Origin: Streptomyces sp. GESEQ-4
GTDB lineage: Bacteria; Actinomycetota; Actinomycetes; Streptomycetales; Streptomycetaceae
NCBI RefSeq assembly: GCF_017948455.1
Contig: NZ_JAFFSU010000001.1
Location: 806,001-870,000 of the forward strand
Direction of reading: 5' to 3'
DNA: 64,000 nt
The translations under genes were made by a program, and so were the position numbers. The notes beneath the pieces are model-generated. The model worked only from the letters and a program-made list of their open reading frames with translations. It made no database searches and was not told where the DNA came from. Positions 42,493 through 50,458 of this stretch are shown one piece after another. Position 1 is the stretch's first letter. Every line of letters starts with the position of its first letter.

Positions 42493-43370
42493 GGCGGCCC
42501 ACGGTGACCTCCTTGCCCCGTGCCCGCGAGAGCAGGACCGAGGACCGCGGCACGGACGCCGCGGTGATCAGCTTGCGCGGTGCGGCCCTGTCCTACGGCG
42601 AGCGGGTGCTGTGGCAGGACCTCGATCTCGACGTCCGGACAGGGGAGTTCCTGGCCGTGCTCGGGCCCAACGGATCGGGCAAGACCAGCTTCGTACGCGC
42701 CCTGCTGGGCCAACGACAGCTGTCCGCAGGGAAGTTGACCGTTCTGGGCCGTCCGCCGCACAAGGGCAGCAGGCACATCGGCTACGTCCCGCAGCAGGCC
42801 ACGCTGTCCGAGCAGGCGATGCTGCGCGCCCGGGACCTGGTCCGCTTCGGCATCGACGGACACGGCTTCGGACCCCGGCTGCGCTCCGGCGCCGTACGCC
42901 GCCGCGTGGACGAGGTCCTCGCCTCGGTCGGGGCCGCCGCGTACGCGGATGTCCCCGTCGCCCTGCTCTCGGGCGGCGAACGCCAGCGCGTCCGCATCGG
43001 GCAGGCGCTGGCGACCGACCCGCGCATCCTGCTGTGCGACGAGCCGCTGCTCTCCCTCGACCTGCACCATCAGCGAGCCGTGACGGAACTGGTGGACGCC
43101 CGGCGCCGCTCGCACGGCACGGCGGTGGTGTTCGTGACCCACGAGATCAACCCCGTGCTGGGACTGGTGGACCGCGTGCTGTACCTCGCCCGCGGGGGCT
43201 TCCGGGTCGGCACCCCCGACGAGGTGCTGACGTCGGAGGCGCTGTCGCAGTTGTACGGCACACAGGTCGACGTCATCCGGGTCCGGGACCGGATCACGGT
43301 CGTCGGCGTGCCCGACGAGGTGGCGGTACCACCGCATCACTCCGAACTGCCCCACGGAGTACGGCCATGA
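42489..43370 (+). CDS. znuC: ZnuC-type ABC transporter ATP-binding protein
   Basis: 293 residues. Walker A is GPNGSGKTS, the signature is LLSGGERQRVRIGQALA, Walker B ILLCDEPLLSLDLHHQ, and the H-loop FVTHEINPVLG. Its closeness to the ZnuC/MntB family is supported by order and by coupling: the start overlaps the znuA stop and its stop overlaps the permease ATG. An N-terminal 27-residue extension before VISLRGAALSYG is polar and unremarkable. Confidence 0.9.
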   Translation: MRRPTVTSLPRARESRTEDRGTDAAVISLRGAALSYGERVLWQDLDLDVRTGEFLAVLGPNGSGKTSFVRALLGQRQLSAGKLTVLGRPPHKGSRHIGYVPQQATLSEQAMLRARDLVRFGIDGHGFGPRLRSGAVRRRVDEVLASVGAAAYADVPVALLSGGERQRVRIGQALATDPRILLCDEPLLSLDLHHQRAVTELVDARRRSHGTAVVFVTHEINPVLGLVDRVLYLARGGFRVGTPDEVLTSEALSQLYGTQVDVIRVRDRITVVGVPDEVAVPPHHSELPHGVRP

Positions 43371-44248
43371 CGATCGCCGAGGGGATCTGGCAGCAGATCT
43401 TCAACTTCGACAACTACGGCGAACTGCTCGCCCTGGTCCGCAACTCCCTCATCGCCGGCGTCGCACTCGGCCTGGTCGGCGGCCTGGTCGGGGTCTTCGT
43501 CATCATGCGGGACCTGCCGTTCGCCGTGCACGGGATCAGCGAGCTGTCGTTCGCCGGGGCCTCGGCCGCGCTGCTGCTGGGTGTGAACATCGTGGGCGGC
43601 TCGATCGTCGGCTCGCTCATCGCCGCGGGAGCCATCGGGCTGCTCGGTTCGCGTGCGCGGGACCGCAACTCGGTGATCGGGACCCTCATGCCCTTCGGCC
43701 TCGGCCTTGGCGTGCTCTTCCTCGCCCTGTACAAGGGCCGGGCGGCGAACAAGTTCGGCATCCTCACCGGGCAGATCGTCGCCGTCGACACCCCGCAGAT
43801 GTCCTGGCTGCTCGGCACGTCGGCCGTGGTGCTCGTAGCGCTGATGGTGATGTGGCGCCCGCTCGCCTTCGCCAGCGCCGACCCGGAGGTGGCCGAGGCC
43901 CGGGGGGTGCCGGTCCGGGCCTTGTCGTTCGCCTTCATGCTCGTGCTGGGGCTCGCGGTCGCGCTGTCCGTGCAGATCGTCGGCGCGCTGCTGGTCCTCA
44001 CCCTCGTCGTCACGCCAGCGGCCGCCGCGGCCCGGATCACGGCGTCTCCCGTACTGCTGCCCGCGCTGAGCGTGCTCTTCGCGGTGGTTTCCATCGAGGG
44101 CGGGATCCTGCTGGCCCTGGGCAGCAGCATCCCCATCAGCCCCTACGTGACCACCATCTCGTTCGCGATCTACCTGGTCTGCCGACTGGTGGGCACGTAC
44201 CGGACCCGGCAGTGGGGAACGCGGGAAACCGTTCCCGAGTCCGCCTGA
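43367..44248 (+). CDS. znuB: ZnuB-type ABC transporter permease
   Basis: 293 residues with about 8-9 helices. Family motifs include ISELSFAGASAALLLG and AVALSVQIVGALLVLTLVVTPAAAA, a stretch shared by all ABC-3/ZnuB permeases. It completes a znuA-znuC-znuB operon. No fur/zur gene follows immediately; instead a His-rich protein and an SmtB-type repressor lie downstream, and a Fur-family gene is 3 kb upstream. Confidence 0.9.
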   Translation: MTIAEGIWQQIFNFDNYGELLALVRNSLIAGVALGLVGGLVGVFVIMRDLPFAVHGISELSFAGASAALLLGVNIVGGSIVGSLIAAGAIGLLGSRARDRNSVIGTLMPFGLGLGVLFLALYKGRAANKFGILTGQIVAVDTPQMSWLLGTSAVVLVALMVMWRPLAFASADPEVAEARGVPVRALSFAFMLVLGLAVALSVQIVGALLVLTLVVTPAAAAARITASPVLLPALSVLFAVVSIEGGILLALGSSIPISPYVTTISFAIYLVCRLVGTYRTRQWGTRETVPESA

Positions 44249-44300
44249 CCGACCGTCATCGGCTGCCCGAAGACCGCACCTGCCGGGCAGGATGCATGCA

Positions 44301-44320
44301 GGAATTGCTATATGTTAATG
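44301..44320. promoter_or_regulatory. Operator-like site before the His-rich gene
   Basis: GAATTGCTATATGTTAATG aligns with sites before znuA and smtB: the shared pattern is ATTGnC/TATATGnnAAT. It lies about 58 bases before ATG 44378. A candidate SmtB or Zur target; the identity of the binder is not settled by sequence. Confidence 0.5.
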
Positions 44321-44377
44321 TCGCAATGGATCGGCCGGCATGAGTCCGCGGCCGGTAGGAATGCGCAAGGAGCCCCC

Positions 44378-44680
44378 ATGAGCACTGCCACCGACCACCG
44401 CACGCACCAGGACCACGTACACACCCACGGTGAGGGCTGCGGACACGTGGCCATCCCGCACGGCGACCACACCGACTACGCCCACGACGGCCACATTCAC
44501 CGGGTCCACGGCGACCACGTCGACGAATGCGCCGCCGGCGGTCATGCCGCCCACGAAGACCACGACCATCAGCACGGTGAGGGGTGCGGACATGTCGCCG
44601 TCCCGCACGAGGACCACACCGACTACGTCCACGACGGTCACCGTCACGCCGTCCACGACGGGCACTGGGACGACCACTGA
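44378..44680 (+). CDS. His-rich metal-binding protein with internal duplication
   Basis: 100 residues, more than a quarter His. Two near-identical halves each contain HGEGCGHVAxPHxDHTDYxHDGH: the first ends RVHGDHVDEC, the second AVHDGHWDDH. There is no signal peptide. AAGGAG precedes ATG 44378. Sequences with this DHxDYxHDGHxH pattern recur in actinobacteria next to metal-responsive ArsR genes. An intracellular zinc buffer or chaperone is a reasonable inference; nickel or cobalt are alternatives. It lies between the zinc importer operon and a zinc-sensing repressor. Confidence 0.83.
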   Translation: MSTATDHRTHQDHVHTHGEGCGHVAIPHGDHTDYAHDGHIHRVHGDHVDECAAGGHAAHEDHDHQHGEGCGHVAVPHEDHTDYVHDGHRHAVHDGHWDDH

Positions 44681-44694
44681 GGATCCGCGGCGCT

Positions 44695-44725
44695 GGGAAT
44701 CATTGCCATATGCTAATTTGTGCAT
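44695..44725. promoter_or_regulatory. Operator/promoter region of the SmtB-type gene
   Basis: TGGGAATCATTGCCA (44694-44708) fits the Zur consensus at 10 of 12 fixed positions. It merges into CATATGCTAATTTGTGCATG, which contains ATGC-TAATTTGT-GCAT, a short inverted repeat. The ATTGCCATATG core is shared with the znuA site. The site overlaps the first possible start codons of the repressor gene, implying autoregulation. Confidence 0.58.
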
Positions 44726-44731
44726 GTGGCG

Positions 44732-45037
44732 ATGACTTCCCCTTCCCCAGCCCGTGAGCCGCTGGAGACTCTCCAGGCGGCCAGCGACCTGCTGCGCGCG
44801 CTGGCCTCACCCGTGCGCGTCGGCATCGTGCGCGAACTGGCCGGGGGCGGGAAGTACGTCCACGAACTCGTCGCCGCGCTGGGCGTGAGTCAGCCGCTGG
44901 TCTCCCAGCATCTGAGGGTGCTGCGCACCTCGCGCATAGTCACGGCCCGGCGCCAGGCCCGCGAGACCCAGTACAGCCTGACCGACGACCATGTGGCGCA
45001 CATCGTGCTGGACGCCATCCGGCACGCACAGGAGTAG
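44732..45037 (+). CDS. smtB: ArsR/SmtB-family zinc-sensing repressor
   Basis: 101 residues from ATG 44732; GTG 44720 and 44726 are alternatives, and the mRNA may be almost leaderless because the promoter lies immediately upstream. The winged helix is ASDLLRALASPVRVGIVREL and GVSQPLVSQHLRVLRTSRIV. The last helix carries Asp85-x-His87 and His98-x2-Glu101, matching exactly the alpha-5 zinc site DxHx10HxxE of SmtB/CzrA. It should release DNA when zinc is bound, and likely controls itself and the His-rich gene. Confidence 0.88.
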   Translation: MTSPSPAREPLETLQAASDLLRALASPVRVGIVRELAGGGKYVHELVAALGVSQPLVSQHLRVLRTSRIVTARRQARETQYSLTDDHVAHIVLDAIRHAQE

Positions 45038-45060
45038 GCACACCGCCCGCGAAACGAGAC

Positions 45061-45103
45061 ACGTCGACGGCCGCCCGGCTTCCCGCCGGGCGGCCGTCGA
45101 CGT
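45061..45103. terminator. Bidirectional terminator with 19-bp perfect stem
   Basis: Arms ACGTCGACGGCCGCCCGGC and its exact complement (45061-45079, 45085-45103) around a TTCCC loop. It sits between the convergent ArsR (stop 45037) and TetR (stop 45106) genes and is the strongest simple hairpin seen in the window. Confidence 0.9.
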
Positions 45104-45105
45104 CT

Positions 45106-45699
45106 TCACTGTGGTCGGCGCAGGCCCGCGATGAGGAGTGCGACCAGTTGGCGGGCGTCGTAGCGGGGATCGCTGTCCGCGCCGATGCAGAGGTTGCCGA
45201 CGCCGCGCATGAGCGCGTAGGCGTCCACGTCGGTACGGATCTCCCCAGTGGAGGCCGCGGCTTCGAGCAGTTGCGTGCAGACGGGCACGAGGCGGTCGAG
45301 GAAGTAGGCGTGCAGCGTGTCGAAGCCGGAGTTGTCGGACTGCAGCACGGCGGCGAGTCCGTGCTTGGTGACCAGGAAGTCGACGAAGAGGTCGATCCAC
45401 TGTCCCAGTGCGGCATGCGGGGTCGGGGCGGCCGAGAGAAGGGCCGGTCCCGCCTCGGCGCAGGCGTCGACCTGGTGCCGGTAGACGGCGATGATGAGAT
45501 CCGCTCGGGTGGGGAAGTGGCGGTAGATCGTGCCCATCCCGACGCCGGCCCGGGCCGCGATATCGCGTACCGGCGCGTCCACGCCCGCGGTGACGAAGAC
45601 CGCTGCGGCCGCGTCTAGCAGGGTCTCCTTGTTGCGCCGGGCGTCCGCCCGCTTGGGGCGTGCCGGGCGTGCCACGCCCTCCTCGCTGCTGTTCCCCAC
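45106..45699 (-). CDS. TetR-family regulator of the divergent aldo/keto reductase
   Basis: 197 residues from GTG 45699, with GGAGGA 6 bases upstream; the longer in-frame start at 45798 is rejected because it would read through the operator. The DNA-binding helices are TLLDAAAAVFVTAGVDAPVR and DIAARAGVGMGTIYRHFPTR. The rest is a helical ligand domain. Its promoter region contains two copies of an inverted operator (45736-45780) shared with the divergent reductase gene. Confidence 0.88.
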   Translation of the reverse strand: MGNSSEEGVARPARPKRADARRNKETLLDAAAAVFVTAGVDAPVRDIAARAGVGMGTIYRHFPTRADLIIAVYRHQVDACAEAGPALLSAAPTPHAALGQWIDLFVDFLVTKHGLAAVLQSDNSGFDTLHAYFLDRLVPVCTQLLEAAASTGEIRTDVDAYALMRGVGNLCIGADSDPRYDARQLVALLIAGLRRPQ

Positions 45700-45735
45700 G
45701 CCATGTCCTCCACTGATCTGCCGGCCGGACTTGCT

Positions 45736-45780
45736 AAGCGGAACATCGCTCCGTATCGTTAACGGAGCAGCGTTCCGCTT
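45736..45780. promoter_or_regulatory. Double TetR-type operator in a divergent promoter
   Basis: Outer arms AAGCGGAAC (45736-45744) and GTTCCGCTT (45772-45780) are perfectly complementary. Two subsites, GCGGAACATCGCTCCGT and ACGGAGCAGCGTTCCGC, are inverted copies of each other with 14 of 17 positions matching. They cover the region between the TetR gene and the aldo/keto reductase gene, the expected place for repressor binding to both. Confidence 0.82.
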
Positions 45781-45812
45781 ATTCATCATATCCGCCATGG
45801 AGGCATACGGTC

Positions 45813-46832
45813 ATGCAGTACCGCACCTTGGGCCGCACCGGCGTGCAGGTCAGCTCCCTCGCGCTCGGCGCGATGAACTTCGGCAGGATCGGACGTACCA
45901 CTCAGGACGAGGCCACCGCCCTCGTCGATGCCGCACTCGAGGGCGGGATCAACGTCATCGACACCGCGGACATGTACAGCGCGGGCGAGTCGGAGGAGCT
46001 GGTCGGCAAAGCCATCGTCGGCCGCCGCGACGACATCGTGCTGGCCACGAAGGCGAGCATGCCGATGAGCGACGAACCCAACCACCGAGGCAGCTCACGC
46101 CGTTGGCTGGTCACCGCCCTGGACGACAGCCTGCGCCGCCTCGGCGTGGACCACGTCGACCTCTACCAGATCCACCGGTGGGACCCGACCACCAGCGACG
46201 AGGAGACGCTGTCGGCGCTGACCGACCTGCAACGCGCGGGAAAGATCCGCTACTTCGGCTCCTCGACATTCCCCGCCCACCGCATCGTGCAGGCTCAATG
46301 GGCCGCCCGCGAGCATCACTTGAGCCGCTACGTCACCGAACAGCCCAGCTACTCGATCCTCCAGCGCGGCATCGAGACCCATGTGCTGCCCGTGACCGAG
46401 CAGTACGGGCTCGGGGTGCTGGTGTGGAGCCCGCTGGCCTCGGGCTGGCTGTCGGGCGCGGTCCGCGAGGGCCGGGAGGTCACCACCAGCCGCTCCACGT
46501 TCATGCCCGACCGATTCGACCTCTCCCTCCCCGTCAACCGGGCCAGGCTGGAGGCCGTCGAGCAGCTGGCCAAGGTCGCCGACGAGGCCGGGCTGACCAT
46601 GATCCAGCTCGCGCTCGGATTCGTGACCGCGCATCCCGGCGTGACGAGCGCGCTCATCGGCCCCCGCACGCTGGACCACCTGCACGCGCAACTCGCCGCC
46701 GCGGACACCGTGCTCTCCGCCGATGTGCTCGACGCGATCGATGCCATCGTCGCCCCCGGCACCGACCTCGCCCCGCACGAGAAGCACGACACCCCGCCCG
46801 CGCTGCTCGACCCGTCACTGCGACGCCGCTGA
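45813..46832 (+). CDS. Aldo/keto reductase
   Basis: 339 residues, TIM barrel. MQYRTLGRTGVQVSSLALGAM opens the fold. The catalytic set is Asp50 and Tyr55 (DTADMY), Lys in LATKASM and His in LYQIHRWD. The NADPH-binding C-terminal part contains SALIGPRTLDHLHAQLAA. It is close to the YhdN/oxidoreductase group that reduces aldehydes or ketones. ATG 45813 is preceded by ATGGAGGCAT. It is divergent from its probable TetR regulator. Confidence 0.92.
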   Translation: MQYRTLGRTGVQVSSLALGAMNFGRIGRTTQDEATALVDAALEGGINVIDTADMYSAGESEELVGKAIVGRRDDIVLATKASMPMSDEPNHRGSSRRWLVTALDDSLRRLGVDHVDLYQIHRWDPTTSDEETLSALTDLQRAGKIRYFGSSTFPAHRIVQAQWAAREHHLSRYVTEQPSYSILQRGIETHVLPVTEQYGLGVLVWSPLASGWLSGAVREGREVTTSRSTFMPDRFDLSLPVNRARLEAVEQLAKVADEAGLTMIQLALGFVTAHPGVTSALIGPRTLDHLHAQLAAADTVLSADVLDAIDAIVAPGTDLAPHEKHDTPPALLDPSLRRR

Positions 46833-46992
46833 TCACCCGAAGCGGCTCTTCCTCCTTGGTCGAGCGGGTCGGTGACTCCCCGCGTGGTCACCGACCGCTG
46901 CCCCCACGGTGTGGCGTGAATGTGGACGGGAACCTTGCGAGAACCTTGCTTCACTGGTGAGGGGCTCGTGCACGGTGACCTCGGGGGAGCGC

Positions 46993-49830
46993 ATGACGGA
47001 CTTTCTGCTGTTGGGCACGGTGGAGTTACGAGGCGCGGACGGCGCGGTGCTGGACGCCGGTCCGGCCAAGCAGCGCACGGTACTCGCGGCGCTGCTGGTG
47101 GATACGGGCCGCTGGGTGGCTACGGACACGCTGATCGACCGGGTCTGGGGAGAGGACCCGCCGGCCCAGGTGCGTCCCTCGCTCTACGCGCACATCGCCC
47201 GGATCCGACGGATGCTGGCGAGCACGGGTGCGCCCGTCGGCTCGGGCGAGGGCAGCCCAGTACCGCAGCTGCGGCGCGGCCCCGGCGGCTACCTGCTCGA
47301 CGTACCGCCCGACCGGGTCGACGTGCACCGGTTCCGGCGCCTGCTCGAACAGGCCCGGGAGGCGGGTCGCACCGATGCCGAGCGGGTGGCGATGCTGCGT
47401 GAGGCGGTCGGGTTGTGGCGCGGTGAGCCGCTGGCCGGGCTGGCCGGTGCGTGGGCGGACCGCACCCGGGAGAGCTGGGAGCAGCAGCGTATCGAGGCGG
47501 TGCTGGCCTGGGCCGATGCCGAGTTCCGGGTGGGCCGGCACGCCAGGGTGATCGGCACGCTGACCGCTTTGGTCGCCGAGCATCCCCTGGTCGAGCCGCT
47601 CACCGTGGCGCTGATGCGGGCGCTGCAGGCCGCCGGACGCGGTCCGGAGGCCCTGGCCCGCTACACCGACCTGCAGAAGCAACTGTCCGAGGAGCTGGGG
47701 ACGGACCCGGGGGCCGGGGCGCAGCGGACGCATCTGGCCATCCTGCGCGGCGAATCCGCCTCGGCGACGGCCCGTGACGCGCTGCCGTCGGCCGAGGCGG
47801 GGCCCGGTCGCCGGGCGGTCCCGGCGCAATTGCCTTTAGTCGCAAGGGGGTTCACCGGGCGGGAGGAGGAACTGGCGCGGCTGGACGGGATCCTGGCCGC
47901 AGCCGCGGAACGGCCGGCCGCGATCGTCATCTCGGCCATCGCGGGCGCGGGCGGCATCGGCAAGACCTGGCTGGCGTTGCACTGGGCACACGGCCACACC
48001 GAACACTTCCCGGACGGTCAGCTCTTCGTCGACCTGCTGGGCTTCAATCCGTCCGTGCCGCCCATGGAACCGGCCACGGCCCTGCGCGGCTTCCTGGAAA
48101 CGCTGGGCGTGGCCCCGCACGCCGTGCCGTCCACGCTGCAGGGCCAGGCCGGCCTGTACCGGAGCCTGCTGGCGGACAAGCGGATGCTGGTGGTGCTGGA
48201 CAACGCCGGCAGCCCGGACCAGGTCGTCCCCCTGCTGCCGGGCAACCCGGACTGCGTCGTCCTGATCACCAGCCGCCGCAGACTGACCGAACTGGTCACC
48301 CGTCACGGTGCCCGCCCCGTCGTCCTCGACCCGCTGAGCGCGGAGGAATCGCGCCGCGTCCTGGACGTGCGCCTGGGCACCGCACGGGCTGCCGCCGAGC
48401 CGGACGCCGTCGAGGAACTGCTCACCTGGTGCGGCGGATACCCCCTCGCGCTGGGCATCGTCGCCGGCCGCGCCGGCTGCACCCCACGCCTTCCCCTGGT
48501 CCGGATCGCCGCCGAACTCCGCGAGGCCACGACCAGGCTCGACGCCCTCGACGACGACACGCCCGCGGCGAGCCTGCCGAAGGTGCTGTCATGGTCGTAC
48601 GACGCCCTGACCGCCGTACAGGCACGGCTGTTGGCCCTGCTGGGCCTTGCTCCCGGACCCGACATCGGGCTGTCCGCGCTCGCTTCCCTCGCCGGCCTGC
48701 CCACGCCGGAGGCCCGCGCGGCGTTGCGTGCGCTGGAGGACCTGCATCTTGTCGAGCAGCACGAGCCCGGACGCTGGCGCATGCACGACCTGGTGCGTCT
48801 CTACGCCGCCGAGCGGGGCCGGCAGGACCTCGCGGCCGATGAACGGGACGCGGCGCTGCGGCGACTGGTCGAGTTCTACCTGCACACCGCGTGCGCGACC
48901 CGCGGCCTGATGGTGCTGGAACTGGACGACGCACCTCCCCAGCTGGGCCCGCCCGGCCCCGGATGCCGGCCGCAGCAGCTGACCACGCAGGCCGAGGCGG
49001 TGCGGTGGCTCGCCGACGAACTGCCCAATCTGCTCGCCGCGCAGGAACTGGCGGCCGACCGCGGCTGGCGCCGGCTCGTGTGGCAGCTCGCATGGAGCCT
49101 GGACCACTTCCAGAGCCTGCTGGGCCATGTTCACGACCGAGTGGCGATGTGGCGGGCCGCACTCGCCGCGCTCGATCCGGACGACTCGCTCGACGTGCAC
49201 GTGCGGGCCCAGTGGCGGCTCGGGCACGCCGCCGCCTATGCCGGAGCACACGAAGAGTCCGCCAAGCAACTGGAGCATGCGCTGAGCCTGGCCGAGCAGG
49301 CCGGTGATCACGGCACCCAGGCCCGCATCCACATCGCGCTGGCACAGGGGCACGGGCGCCAGGATCACCTGCGCGCGGCGCTGGACCACGCCACCCTCGC
49401 CGTACAGCTGGAGCGGGAAGCGGACCTGCCGGCGGTCAGGGCCGCCGCGCTCAACTCGGTGGGCTGGTACAGCGCCCGGCTCGGGGACTACGACCAGGCG
49501 CGCGTCCACTGTGCGGCAGCGCTGCCGTTGGCCCGCCGTATCCGGCACGAGGGCGTCGAAGCCGACATCCTCGACAGCCTCGGCTACATCGCCCACCACA
49601 CCGGCCACCACGACGAAGCGGTGGGCCACTACCGGCTCGCCGTGGCCCGGTACCGCGGCATCGGCGGAGACTACTGGGCCGCCGACACGCTCGACCGCCT
49701 GGGCCACGCCTACCACACGCTCGGCAGCCCCGAACAGGCCCGCACCACCTGGCAGGAGGCAGCCGCGATGTACCGAGACCAGCACCGCCACCAGCCCGCC
49801 GAACGCGTCCAACGCCAACTCGACGCCTAA
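46993..49830 (+). CDS. AfsR/SARP-family regulator with NB-ARC and TPR domains
   Basis: 945 residues. Residues 1-95 are an OmpR-like winged helix (FLLLGTVELRG, RVWGEDPPAQVRPSLYAHIA), followed by a BTAD domain to about 260 (HPLVEPLTVALMRALQAAGR). An NB-ARC ATPase begins near residue 290, with Walker A GAGGIGKTW and a Walker B-like RMLVVLDNAG. A C-terminal TPR region follows, with repeats such as ALSLAEQAGDHGTQARIHIA and HDEAVGHYRLAVARYRGIGG. ATG 46993 is favoured over the upstream in-frame codon at 46909. It is an AfsR-type activator with no obvious biosynthetic target next to it. A recurrent hairpin element follows. Confidence 0.9.
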   Translation: MTDFLLLGTVELRGADGAVLDAGPAKQRTVLAALLVDTGRWVATDTLIDRVWGEDPPAQVRPSLYAHIARIRRMLASTGAPVGSGEGSPVPQLRRGPGGYLLDVPPDRVDVHRFRRLLEQAREAGRTDAERVAMLREAVGLWRGEPLAGLAGAWADRTRESWEQQRIEAVLAWADAEFRVGRHARVIGTLTALVAEHPLVEPLTVALMRALQAAGRGPEALARYTDLQKQLSEELGTDPGAGAQRTHLAILRGESASATARDALPSAEAGPGRRAVPAQLPLVARGFTGREEELARLDGILAAAAERPAAIVISAIAGAGGIGKTWLALHWAHGHTEHFPDGQLFVDLLGFNPSVPPMEPATALRGFLETLGVAPHAVPSTLQGQAGLYRSLLADKRMLVVLDNAGSPDQVVPLLPGNPDCVVLITSRRRLTELVTRHGARPVVLDPLSAEESRRVLDVRLGTARAAAEPDAVEELLTWCGGYPLALGIVAGRAGCTPRLPLVRIAAELREATTRLDALDDDTPAASLPKVLSWSYDALTAVQARLLALLGLAPGPDIGLSALASLAGLPTPEARAALRALEDLHLVEQHEPGRWRMHDLVRLYAAERGRQDLAADERDAALRRLVEFYLHTACATRGLMVLELDDAPPQLGPPGPGCRPQQLTTQAEAVRWLADELPNLLAAQELAADRGWRRLVWQLAWSLDHFQSLLGHVHDRVAMWRAALAALDPDDSLDVHVRAQWRLGHAAAYAGAHEESAKQLEHALSLAEQAGDHGTQARIHIALAQGHGRQDHLRAALDHATLAVQLEREADLPAVRAAALNSVGWYSARLGDYDQARVHCAAALPLARRIRHEGVEADILDSLGYIAHHTGHHDEAVGHYRLAVARYRGIGGDYWAADTLDRLGHAYHTLGSPEQARTTWQEAAAMYRDQHRHQPAERVQRQLDA

Positions 49831-49833
49831 GTA

Positions 49834-49926
49834 GCGCCCCGAAGGGGCGCGGGGAACTGCGCGACCAGCCACGACGGCGCCGCAGCGAACCGACGGCACA
49901 TCGCGGCACGTCCCGCGGAGCGCTCA
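49834..49926 (-). terminator. Recurrent GC hairpin element, copy 3
   Basis: Stem GCGCCCC-GAA-GGGGCGC at 49834-49850, then GGGGAACTGCGCGACCAGCC, a variable stretch and CCCGCGGAGCGCTCA touching the stop of the minus-strand cysteine dioxygenase gene. It lies between the convergent SARP and dioxygenase genes and can terminate the latter. Confidence 0.82.
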
Positions 49927-50424
49927 CGCGGCCGAGTTGTCCAGCGGCCGCAGTTCGTCCGCGTAGGAGACGGAGATCCGGCGCATCACACCGTCCGCGG
50001 TGATGTCGTACTGCCCGAGGCGCCACAGCGGCGGCGAGTACGCGTGGATCGAGACCGTGTCGTCGGTGGCGCCGGTGAGACGGTGAATGTGCTCGGGCCC
50101 GAAGCAGAACGCTCCGCCGCCTCCGACCGTGCTGGACAGGTGGCTGCCGCCGATGCGCGGGTTGGACTCGTTGAGCGCGCCCTGGACGACACGGACCGCG
50201 CCCGAGGAGATGTCGTGGTCGTGCCAGCCGGTGTCGTTCTGCCGGGTCCAGCACAGCAGCCATACGTCGACGTACTCGTCCCGGTACAGGGAGGCGTAGT
50301 GCCGCTGCTCGTCCGAGAAGGCGATCTGCTCGCGCCAGAGCTCGGGGCGGGCGGCGAGTTCGTCGACGAGGGCCCGGAGTTCGTGCTTGTCGAGCGTGCG
50401 GTCCGGGAGGGACTCGTAGGTCAC
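49924..50424 (-). CDS. Cysteine dioxygenase family protein (cupin)
   Basis: 166 residues. The cupin iron ligands are His68 and His70 (GWHDHDISSG) and His112 or His114 (EHIHRLTG). The order HxH, then GGxxFCFGPEHIH and HAYSPPL, matches type I cysteine dioxygenases, which oxidise cysteine to cysteine sulfinate. The GTG start at 50424 has AAAGGAG 6 bases upstream. It follows the amidohydrolase gene on the same strand by 34 bases, so they form an operon. A broader thiol dioxygenase role is possible. Confidence 0.82.
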   Translation of the reverse strand: MTYESLPDRTLDKHELRALVDELAARPELWREQIAFSDEQRHYASLYRDEYVDVWLLCWTRQNDTGWHDHDISSGAVRVVQGALNESNPRIGGSHLSSTVGGGGAFCFGPEHIHRLTGATDDTVSIHAYSPPLWRLGQYDITADGVMRRISVSYADELRPLDNSAA

Positions 50425-50458
50425 GGGTGGCTCCTTTCTGTCTTTGCGTCGGCGAGGC

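Noticed and set aside
44281..44330. Third full Zur box before the His-rich gene
   Set aside because: The region has only the ATATGTTAAT part of the shared motif; it does not fit the 15-base Zur consensus, so it is listed as an operator-like site only.
45700..45798. N-terminal extension of the TetR gene
   Set aside because: The extension would be coded by the palindromic operator and lacks a ribosome site; GTG 45699 has a good one.
46993..49830. SARP regulator as the pathway activator of the RiPP cluster
   Set aside because: It lies 13 kb away beyond unrelated genes and terminators, with no shared motif in the RiPP promoters; the Zur boxes are a better explanation.
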